From Paralichthys olivaceus (Eukaryota; Chordata; Actinopteri; Pleuronectiformes; Paralichthyidae), in NCBI RefSeq assembly GCF_024713975.1, contig NC_091116.1:13560682-13624681 (forward strand): a stretch of 64,000 nt of DNA, given 5' to 3'. Both the position numbers and the translations under genes were made by a program. Of the stretch, positions 12,933 to 21,960 are shown one piece after another (within the stretch, counting starts at the first letter, position 1; each line of letters opens with the position of its first letter). The notes under the pieces were generated by a model, which saw only the letters and a program-made list of their open reading frames with translations, was not told where the DNA came from and ran no database searches.

Positions 12933-15900
12933 AGCATCTTCCTCCCCTCTCCTCCATTCATAAGTCTCTCTCCTCCCTGCGTGCACGTGCTCACACATCT
13001 GGACTGTGTGTGGCTGCTGTAGGTAACAGCCCCATTACGAAGCAGCGAAGCGGCTCGGCCACCGTCTCCAGGCCTCGCTGACAAAACTCTAATGTATAGG
13101 GCCTGGTGCTCTCTGTGCTGGGATTCAATTAGGCTGCCTAACAGTGGGTCCTGCCTGGAATGGGATGGAGGAGTTAGAGCCCTGTCATATGGGCCCATCG
13201 AGGCGGCAAGCCTCCACTCCGTCTGCCTAATACTGGTGTCACCGCCACAGGGAGAAACCCGCCGCCTCCCACTCTGACTGACTGATTTAACTCACTTTAT
13301 TTGTTTTTGTCTTTTCCTCTGTACAGCTGCACTAGATAAGAGTTTTATTTCAAAACAGTGTTTTGTCAGCCGTGGCTTGTGGATTTATTTCCTCAGTCCA
13401 GATGAAATTCTGGTATTTACATTCTGTAGGCTGCAGGAAGAGGAGACGAGAAGAAAGAGAGCTGACCTTGTGCAAAGAAATTGTTTTATCAGAGTGTGAG
13501 AAGTGCAGATGGTAAAATGGAGGTGGTGGCATGCTGGGAAATATCTGGACCGCCCAATCTGACCTTGAATATTTGTGTTGGGGTCATTAAAAAAAGTATA
13601 AAGACAAAGTTAGGGTATAAAAAGAAGAATTAACACATTGTCCAAGACAAGTAGAAATAGTTTTTTGATGACGGAACAATAAACAAATGAATCTTTAAAG
13701 ACGGACGATCTCATCCTGAGGACATTCGTCTTTAAAATGTCTCGGGTCATTTCCTCAAACACGTGAGTTATTGGCAAATGTTGCTCAAACAGGAGGAAAA
13801 TGTCAGGGACAGATTATTGACCACAGAGACACGGCACATGAAGGACTTCTCATCACACGTGATCATGATGCTTTCTTTCTGCCTGAAGTACAAATGCATT
13901 AGCTGATGGGAATCTGAGGACGAGCTCAGAGCAAACACGAGTGAATCATGGACAACGTTCAATAATTCACTCGATTATTTTTCACCTTTTCTGGAGAATC
14001 ATCAGGATTTATGGTCATTATCCGATGAAGTCGTGTCCCACGGCTTCACAGCGTAATTATTAGTTTTATTAACGTCCTGCTGACGACCCGACTTTTTAAT
14101 AAACTTATTCATACTTGTTTTCATGGTGCAGTTTGCGTCCAGCTCTTATTTGCCGATTTCTGACTCGTCTTCCTTTTGTCCAAACATCACGTCCGTCTCC
14201 TTTCACCTCCCTCTGATTGGTGCATGCTGAACACCACATCTGTATTTCATCCTCCGCTCTCCCTCCCGCGTGAGGCTGTGTCTGCGAGACAAACCAAACA
14301 ACTCTCCCGACACGGCAGCCAGATTGGAAGCGTAATCAGGGACAGAACCTCCGAGGCACATCGCCCCCTTCGAAACGCTCAACGTGAGCACATAAAACAT
14401 AACCAGGTAGAGCTATTCCGAGCACTGTCCTCTCCGCCCCGTGCCGAGGCCGCAGCAGCGGGACGTCGCTCGGCCCCACCGCCGGCTTCCCCTGTATCAG
14501 CAGACCCAGCGTGAGGTGCGATAACCACCGACCCACCGTCGGCCTCGAGCCCGACCACTAACCAGCCATTGAGTGCAATCACAGAGAGGGAGGCCGAATG
14601 AAAAAGACACAGCGGTGCCTGCCTCTGTCTGACTGATCCGCAGTGATTCACAGACATGAGAAGTTAGCGAGGGAACTTCAAGCTGCTGGTACTTGAAATC
14701 AGCACAAAGGAAAAAGTCAAGAAAGTTATTTTACAATCAGCAGCGAGGACGCTGACGAGGAAAGAACCAAGTTTCTTTAAGGAGAGGAAGAATTCAAACT
14801 CAGCTCCTTACAATCAAGTGTTGCTTCATCATTTTAATATTTGATTTCATACCTCACTGGTTTTCCTTGTTATCCAGTTGTTCAGTAAAGTTTACAGATG
14901 TTACCGAGTTTGGATCCGTATCAGAATTGATCATCGTCCTCATTAACACAACAGAAAACACACGTCACATGACCAGGCACATACGGGGGTCATGTGGTGT
15001 AAACAGGAAGTAGATTGTCTCCTCTGCTGCTTCGTTCCAGAAGATACTACACTTTTAGAAAGTAAAAAATAACACGGTTAGGTGAGTTTTAATCATTTAT
15101 TTAAGGTTTTTACACTTCAAGCCTCCATATAAAACTTTTATCTTCACTTTTATCTGATTGCACTTTATTTTCTGGGAACTCAAAATTATTTTTCCTGTTT
15201 AAAAAAACGGAATTTGTGTCATTAACCTCTTTTTCTTCCCTAATTGCATTTCTCTTCACAGATGAACTCGCAGTTTTTGTTATAACTGCCAAACGTACAA
15301 TAACAAGTCCCATTAACGCCTTTTTGTGACGAGCGCCGCCGCACAAAAGAGACGGACTGGATACGTGAGACAAAATTACAGTCATCGATCGTCATGGAAA
15401 CACGCTGGTGGTGTGGAGCAGTGTTCCAGCAGAGACGGAGCGCTGGTGTTTGTGTCTCTGGGGTGAGTAGGCAGGGGAGGGTGGGGGTCACAGTAAATCA
15501 CACTCTAATTCAACAGAAGATGACGGTCGATGTCAGAGTATCCAGTTTAATCCCCGAAGGAGAAAGTAATTCCTCCACATGACGATGGAGACGAGTGGAT
15601 GAGCTGATTTTCTTTGAGTTCTCTTCATGCGACTGTGTGTGTCTCCGTATGTTTGTCTCGTGGAAACTTTACATCTGGTTTCTGTTGACCTGTCAGCGTC
15701 TGTAGCTTCAGATATAACTTTAGATTTAAACAGTTTGCAGTGACGCCTGTAGATCGATGGTGTTCTGCAGTGATGTGAGCTGGAGTTAAACCGAGCATCA
15801 GGTCTGAGAGCAGGTTTCTGCTTTATTGTTGAGCTGCAAAGCATTGTGGGAGTTTTATTTTAGTCAGTGAAGCGCCTGCAAGTCTCACAGGAAAGACGTT

Positions 15901-17852
15901 TTTGAAAGAGTCTTTGAAAGTGGGGGACAATGTCCTAAAGTGTCCTCAATTAAATAAGAAGGGACAGTGATAGCAAGAGGGTCAGAGACGCCCGGGTCAC
16001 CAATCTCCAAAATCAGATTAGCGTGTGTGTGTGTTGCAGACTCCACATCCACCGGAGGAGTCTTAAAAAATTCATGTTTGCTCTTCTGCAACAACCCGAG
16101 GTTTTGTTTTGTCCTTCCTGGCAAATACGCAGGTTTTTGCTGAACACAGAAATGGATTATTATCCTGTCTGGCAGCATCAATATGTCTGAGTGGAGAAAA
16201 AAACCCACAATAATCAGAATTCAGAGCGAGTGCGTTCTATAGAGACGTTTCTTTCTTTGCATAACATCAATCTGCTGACGATTCAAACACACACCTCAAC
16301 CTTTAACCCTTCACAAAACAATTAATATCCCAGGTTTTGTACTTTCTGTGTTTCCGAGCAGATACAGGCCTGATCTGATTCCTGAAAACTGACGTGAGAA
16401 AGAAAATGGAAGTGATTAGGAGGAGGGGAAGAGCAGGCTAACTGCTGTCAGCGAGTTCCTGCATGTGATCTATGAATTATGACAGGTCTGCCCATCGTGG
16501 AATATGTGCTAAGAAAACACAAACGCCGTCTGAATTTCTATCAGACGCTCTAAATGATGAATCTCAGGCCTCTGACTCACTTCATTTTTTAAACTCAAGT
16601 TGACTTTCTTCTTCCTGATTATCATTTTAAAACATAATCTCTGTATTCCGAGGTTTTTTTGTAATGTATACAGCGTTATGCTGCCTCTGTGAAGTACATC
16701 ACATCCTCGGACTCAGCGGCGATAAGACGCCTTGAGGTCGAGTCTCTTCCTCATCAGTATGCATCACTTCTCACAAGTGTTAAGGGACATCGCCAGTATG
16801 TGGACAAAAGAAGAGGAGACAGACCATTCTGTGTTTCAGTGATTTATATTCTGCAAACTGAATTGTTCACAAATTCAGATTTGACTTTCGTTGTTGGCGT
16901 CTTTGCAGCGTTGGATGTCTTGGTCCATGTCCCATCTGCTAACATGGAGGAGGCGCAGTTCATGACCAAAAATACTTTGGCTTCTTTTTGTCGTTGATCT
17001 GTAGTCTGTAGCTGTCAATCACATGACATCCATGCGGCAGACGGTCGCAAGAATTAAAAACAATTCTTAATATCATATTTTAGCCATGATAGTTCCAAAA
17101 ACTGAGATAATAATACTAATCATCAGCTTTGACCAGTTTTATGAACCGTCTCTGATCTGAGCAGCAGCAGCAGGTATTTAAATCTGGAGTTGGAGTTGCA
17201 ATGAGAAGAAGCGTCCACCAGGAGGACATAAGTTTGACATTCACTCAGCATGAAGGCTGCGAGAGGACAGTTAGAATCACATGAACAATCTGAGGCCGTG
17301 CCACATTTTTATGTTTGTTTACTGTCTGAGTCATTGAACATCCTATTTCTGCACTCGAAGAAACACACACAGAAAAAGACAATGGCGCACCTCGTCCCTG
17401 CTCATTGTTAACAAAGGGGGTCGCACACAATCTCCAAACGAAACAAAGCGACAAACATAAATGAAAACATGAATTTAAGAAAGTGAACCGGGGTAAACGG
17501 GAGACGCTGTGACTAATGAGTGGCTCTGTTTCAGAAGCTGTGATGTGTGTCTGCTCAACCTGCTTGAAAGCAGCTGGCTGGTGAAAAATACTCTTGGTGG
17601 GGCTGTGCCGTGCCATACTCAGTCTTCAGCAACCATCTCACTACCATTTAATACAAACTGCAGAATACCAGTTCTTTGAGAAATAGTATTTATTTCATCA
17701 ATAAACAAAAATAAACATGTCAGTCATATTACACAAAAACAGATAGCTAACAGTTTACTGGTACTGCACAAACCAATTTAAAAAAACTAAACTTCGAAAA
17801 CTAAATCGATGTAGCCTGCAAGTGTTCAGTGCTAACTTGCTGTTTGTCATCA

Positions 17853-17965
17853 ATCAGAATCTGGTTTTATTGCCAAGCAGGTTTACACATACAAGGAATT
17901 TGTTGTGGTGTATTTGTGCAAGTATAAATATAGAAAATATAAATATAGGAAACAAAGAATTGAAT
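17853..17965. repeat. Dispersed teleost repeat fragment (LINE-tail-like)
   Basis: The stretch contains 'ctggttttattgccaagc' followed by 'gtttacacatacaaggaatt'. I recognise this as a segment found in many copies across fish genomes, probably the 3' tail of a non-LTR retrotransposon. An A/T-rich tail with repeated 'tataaatata' motifs follows. It ends about 60 bp before the left border of the duplicated gene unit. The family assignment is from memory. Confidence 0.5.
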
Positions 17966-18099
17966 ATAAAAAATAAAAATACTACGAGCATCAAGGGGAG
18001 GGATTGTGGAGCACGTCTATAGTAGCTGCCTAGCTAAAGATTTGTGTATGCTCTGCAACGATGTGCATCATATAGAAGTCAACCTGATCCCAGGGGCAG

Positions 18100-18310
18100 C
18101 CATGTTGTGTAGTAAAATCGCCATGGAAACTGTTGCTGCTTAAAAACCTCCTTTAATGATTTTGGTGAGGGCAACCATCAAAGGGATTGCTGGCCTCAAA
18201 TCTTTAGATGTCAATCAAAGGACTAAAAACTCTATAGACTGTAGAGGACGTTTCTCTGGTGCTTTGATCCACCAAACGTATAAATAGCAGACCGTCAGCT
18301 GAGAAGTCAC
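18100..18310 (+). promoter_or_regulatory. Putative TATA promoter of coiled-coil gene copy 1
   Basis: A strong TATA box (TATAAATAG, 18,279-18,287) lies about 140 bp upstream of the first ATG, so transcription should start near 18,310. Upstream, 18,117-18,130 reads ATCGCCATGGAAAC, matching 12 of 14 positions of the RFX X-box GTTGCCATGGAAAC. Three sites fit the TCF/LEF-or-SOX pattern WWCAAAG: 18,177-18,184, 18,214-18,221 and, reversed, 18,262-18,268. All recur in copy 2. That is expected from recent duplication, so it does not show conservation. The TATA call is good; the other motifs are candidates. Confidence 0.55.
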
Positions 18311-18422
18311 AGTCCTCGTTTGTGAAGACAACAATCCTGACCACGGAGACAACAACTGATTTGTTCAGCAAAAATTCATAAGACTACACTGCTCTTTTAA
18401 CTACAAATCCCCTTTAACCAAA

Positions 18423-20608
18423 ATGGACATTCCGGTAAAACATTTTTCTCTAGAAATGTATGTTCAGGTTGTGTTGAGTGGACTTTTAATAATGAATTCC
18501 ATGTTTCTGTTTTTCAGAGTCGTGGAGCAGTGATGTCTAAGATTCAGGCTCAGAGAAAGACGCTCAGAGAGGATAATGAGATTCAGAGGAAAAATAGGAA
18601 AATGGCAGCTCGCTCCAAAGCCAACAATAGCATACTGGCTGCACAGGGCATCCAAGTGAAGGCTCTGGAAGAGGACACTGTGGCTCTGGAGGGGAAAATG
18701 GCAGTTCACTCTGAAGTCATGACTAGTGAACTGGCTGCAGTAAAGGTTCAGGGTGAGAGGTACAAACTGTGGGATGAGCATCTGATGAGGATGAAGGAGA
18801 TAGAGGCAGATCTCTCTAAAGCCTACAATATCAAACTGGCTGCACAGGGCAACCAAGTGAGGGCTCTGGAAGAGGACACTGTGGCTCTGGAGGAGAAGGT
18901 GGCCCCTTTAAAAAGGGATTTCAGCAGGGTTGAGCTTGTGGTGACAGAGGTGGAGGAAAGGCAAGCTCACAGCCAAAAGATTGACTCCATGGACAAGGAG
19001 ACTCAAACCAGCGAGCTGCCTCAGGATGAGAATAACGCTCTTCAAGAAGAGCTGATGGAGCTCAGAGCTTCTTATAATGAGGTCTGTCTTAATCAGACTA
19101 TCAACGAGGAGAAGTGGAATGCTGAGCTCCAGGAGGAGAAGCAGGAGAAGAAGGTTCTCCAAGAAGAGCTGATGAAGCTCAGAACCTCTTATAAGGATGT
19201 CTGTCTAAATCAGACTCTCAACCAGGAGAAGTGGAACACTGAGCTCCAGGTGGAGAAGCAGGAGAAGAACGTTCTCCAAGAACAGCTGGTGAAGCTCAGA
19301 GCTTCTTATCGTGAGGTCTGTCAAAATCAGACTCTCAACGAGGAGAAGTGGAACACTGAGCTCCAGGAGAAGGACATTCTCCAAGAACAGCTGGTGAAGC
19401 TCAGAGCTTCTCATCATGAGGTCTGTCAAAATCAGACTCTCAACGAGGAGAAGTGGAACGCTGAGCTCCAGGAGAAGAACGTTCTCCAAGAACAGCTGAT
19501 GGAGCTCAGAGCTTCTTATAATGAGGTCTGTCAAAATCAGACTCTCAACGAGAAGAAGTGGAACGCTGAGCTCCAGGAGAAGAACATTCTCCAAGAACAG
19601 CTGGTGAAGCTCAGAGCTTCTTATCGTGAGGTCTGTCTTAATCAGACTATCAACGAGGAGAAGTTGAATACTGAGCTCCAGGAGGAGAAGCAGGAAAACA
19701 ATGTTCTCCAAGAACAGCTGATGGAGCTCAGAGCTTCTCATCATGAGGTCTGTCAAAATCAGACTCTCAACGAGAAGAAGTGGAACGCTGAGCTCCAGGA
19801 GAAGAACATTCTCCAAGAACAGCTGGTGAAGCTCAGAGCTTCTTATCGTGAGGTCTGTCTTAATCAGACTATCAACGAGGAGAAGTTGAATACTGAGCTC
19901 CAGGAGGAGAAGCAGGAAAACAATGTTCTCCAAGAACAGCTGATGGAGCTCAGAGCTTCTCATCGTGAGGTCTGTCAAAATCAGACTCTCAACGAGAAGA
20001 AGTGGAACGCTGAGCTCCAGGAGAAGAACATTCTCCAAGAACAGCTGGTGAAGCTCAGAGCTTCTCATCATGAGGTCTGTCAAAATCAGACTCTCAACGA
20101 GGAGAAGTGGAACGCTGAGCTCCAGGAGAAGAACATTCTCCAAGAACAGCTGGTGAAGCTCAGAGCTTCTCATCATGAGGTCTGTCAAAATCAGACTCTC
20201 AACGAGGAGAAGTGGAACGCTGAGCTCCAGGAGAAGAAGGTTCTCCAAGAACAGCTGGTGAAGCTCAGAGCTTCTCATCATGAGGTCTGTCAAAATCAGA
20301 CTCTCAACGAGGAGAAGTTGAACAATGAGCTCCAGGTGGAGAAGCAGGAGAAGAAGCTTCTCGAAGAAGAGCTGTTGAAGCTCCAAGCTTCTTATCATGA
20401 GGACTGCAGTCTTCTGTATGCAGCTGATGTTTCCAGTGGTCAGCTCAATGGAGAGAGTAAGGAGGACGTCACTGAGGAGAAGTCTCTCTCCAGCGTTCTC
20501 CCTGAGAACCAAAAGAAGCCTTCAGTCTGGAAGAGATTCCGCCACGCTCTGGGGTTGAGAAAACCACAGCGTTGGAAGAAGTCAGCAGCTCCATCTAACA
20601 GCACCTGA
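18423..20608 (+). CDS. Coiled-coil repeat protein, copy 1 (unrecognised family)
   Basis: The predicted protein has 700 aa in two coding exons, 18,423-18,434 (MDIP) and 18,518-20,608. The 83-nt intron has donor CCG|GTAAAA (weak at +5) and a strong acceptor, TTTCTGTTTTTCAG. Splicing joins MDIP in frame to the large exon, and the first ATG has a good context (A at -3, G at +4). An alternative start is the ATG at 18,533 (691 aa). Layout: charged helical head with an internal duplication (LAAQG..V.ALEEDTVALE at about 44 and 111); KETQT at 164-168, matching the LC8/DYNLL motif; twelve 35- or 39-residue repeats at 178-617 plus one degenerate unit; and a basic tail ending in PSVWKRF...LRKPQRWKK...NST. 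There is no signal peptide or membrane segment, so a cytoplasmic rod is inferred. I do not recognise the family; a golgin-like or trichohyalin-like hit would probably reflect composition only. Confidence 0.8.
18435..18517 (+). other. Short predicted intron, copy 1
   Basis: This 83-nt GT-AG intron has a pyrimidine-rich end (TTTCTGTTTTTCAG). If it is retained, the first ATG reads a 36-codon frame with a hydrophobic stretch (VVLSGLLIMNSMFLFF). That frame stops at TGA, overlapping the next ATG as TGATG (18,531-18,535). A second in-frame donor after 18,467 would leave a 50-nt intron, which is unusually short. Confidence 0.6.
18995..19009 (+). other. LC8-type dynein light chain binding motif, copy 1
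   Basis: The codons encode K-E-T-Q-T within DKETQTSELP. This fits the [K/R]xTQT class bound by LC8 (DYNLL1/2) and equals the KETQT core known from dynein intermediate chain. It sits between the head coil and the repeat array, in a proline-containing and probably flexible stretch, which is where functional LC8 sites usually occur. Binding is inferred. Confidence 0.5.
19037..20356 (+). repeat. Coding tandem repeat array, 12 units of 105/117 nt
   Basis: Consensus unit: (V/I)LQEQLVKLRASYREVC followed by QNQTLNEEKWNAELQEKN (35 aa). Units 1, 2, 6, 8 and 12 carry four extra residues near their ends (LQEEKQEKN), giving 39 aa. A four-residue insertion is a classical coiled-coil stutter. Hydrophobic residues at positions 2, 6, 9, 13 and 16 follow 4-3 spacing. 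Each unit keeps one Cys and an NQT triplet. A degenerate 13th unit follows at 20,357. Near-identity between neighbours suggests unequal crossing-over or conversion. Confidence 0.95.
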
Positions 20609-20676
20609 GCTGACCGTACCTTCTTCACCTGCTTGAGGACTGGCAGGGTTAATGGAGGGATTTATGAAGTGATTAA

Positions 20677-20682
20677 AATAAA
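20677..20682 (+). terminator. Poly(A) signal, copy 1
   Basis: Canonical AATAAA 69 nt after the stop codon, followed by a T-rich stretch. Cleavage is expected about 15-25 nt downstream. Confidence 0.7.
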
Positions 20683-20798
20683 TGTTTTTCACTTTTTTTA
20701 CAAATACTTTCCTGGTTTTTGTGTGTTTTTTAAAGGAAACATAAACTTGAAGAGGTTTTGTTTGACCTTCGTATGGGCACAGTCATGGAAATCGCAGT

Positions 20799-21563
20799 TC
20801 ATTAGACGTGTTAAATAAACGGTAAATTACCACAATAACATTAAAAACCACTTGAGGCTTGTAAGTATATGTAGTATGATTATGATAATAGATAAATCAA
20901 TAGGTCCTAGCACTAGCGCCCTCTATTGGCCAGCCGCCACTGCCTGATGTCGTCCTGATATGATCGGTGACTTAAACTCACGTGACACAAACATTTCCAC
21001 GTGGTCCCTGCGTCAGATTCACTGACACTCGGCACAACAACCAATCAATGAGCTGTAGGTTTCATCCTGAGACACTGAGAGAAGCTGAACCAGCTGGTGT
21101 CTTATAATGTCCGACATCAACCTCTGGCATTGAACATGTGGGTAAATGTGCATCAATAAAGGACGACAGGAAACACACACTGGTTTCCGTGTGTGTCACA
21201 TCCTGCACCGCAGTCTATTTGCTGGTTATTATTCCATCATGGCATCATCAAGTGTCTCCTTCTGTCTGACTGGGCCTTTAAAACCCAAATATGTTCATTT
21301 TATTATTGAATCGGACAAAGAACAATATAATTTCTCATTTGAGAAGCTGATTCATCAAATGAATCATAAAGATTATTGCATAAGAATTTGTATCTCAAAT
21401 AAAAACAGTTGTTTCATCACCAGCAGCTCTTTTCGTACCTTTACCATGGACGTTTTTAATTCATCTTTTCTTTGCCAAACAGTCTCATGCTGAAACTGGA
21501 AGAGAAACAAAAACCTTCAGCTCTGTTTGTCCTGTTAAACAACTTCCTGTCTCCACAACAAGA
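20799..21563. other. Spacer between the two duplicated genes
   Basis: This is unique sequence relative to the duplicated units. It includes a one-mismatch CTCF-like motif at 20,918-20,929 (reverse orientation). A weak open frame at 21,146-21,493 has no recognisable domain, and I do not call it a gene. Confidence 0.6.
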
Positions 21564-21649
21564 TGCCTAGCTAAAGATTTGTGTATGCTCTGCAACGATG
21601 TGCATCATATAGAAGTCAACCTGATCCCAGGGGCAGCCATGTTGTGTAG

Positions 21650-21850
21650 TAAAATCGCCATGGAAACTGTTGCTGCTTAAAAACCTCCTTTAATGATTTT
21701 GGTGGGGGCAACCATCAAAGGGATTGCTGGCCTCAAATCTTTAGATGTCAATCAAAGGACTAAAAACTCTATAGACTGTAGAGGACGTTTCTCTGGTGCT
21801 TTGATCCACCAAACGTATAAATAGCAGACCGTCAGCTGAGAAGTCACAGT
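21650..21850 (+). promoter_or_regulatory. Putative TATA promoter of coiled-coil gene copy 2
   Basis: TATAAATAG at 21,816-21,824 and the X-box-like ATCGCCATGGAAAC at 21,654-21,667 occupy the same relative positions as in copy 1. The intact TATA box suggests that copy 2 was duplicated with its promoter and could be transcribed independently. Confidence 0.55.
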
Positions 21851-21960
21851 CCTCGTTTGTGAAGACAACAATCCTGACCACGGAGACAACAACTGATCTG
21901 TTCAGTAAAAATTCATCAAGACGACACTGCTCTTTTAACTACAAATCCCCTTTAACCAAA

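Larger units (their letters stand above)
1..17852. other. Gene-poor region, no defensible gene
   Basis: No exon set with family-level similarity was found on either strand. The stretch holds (TC)n, (CA)n and (GT)n microsatellites, AT-rich blocks (for example 2,160-2,480) and GC-balanced, homeobox-core-rich islands (for example 5,220-5,350, 12,410-12,560 and 13,080-13,240). The islands resemble conserved regulatory DNA rather than coding DNA. Short open frames here have no consistent codon pattern. The only stretch framed by good splice sites and open throughout is 3,076-3,237, reported as a finding. Small exons of a gene extending in from the left cannot be excluded. Confidence 0.5.
18027..20798 (+). 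repeat. Tandem duplication unit, copy 1
   Basis: Copy 1 and the unit at 21,564-23,997 share near-identical sequence from 'tgcctagctaaag' to 'ggaaatcgcagt', including the promoter, 5' exon, intron, coding exon, 3' UTR and poly(A) signal. Flanking DNA differs abruptly on both sides. Only scattered substitutions are visible outside the coding repeat array, so the duplication is recent or the copies are homogenised by gene conversion. Copy 1 is 338 bp longer; a three-repeat difference in the coding array accounts for 339 bp and a 1-bp indel in the 5' UTR for the rest. Confidence 0.95.

Noticed and set aside
19205..20512. Long open frame (435 codons) on the - strand opposite the copy 1 repeat array, and a similar one of 291 codons opposite copy 2 (22,836-23,711)
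   Set aside because: They are mirror frames of the sense repeat. One stop-free antisense unit repeated many times gives a long frame automatically. The Leu-rich product has no start context, promoter or domain.
21146..21493. 115-codon frame in the spacer between the coiled-coil copies
   Set aside because: No promoter, family similarity or splice support; length is within chance expectation for this base composition.
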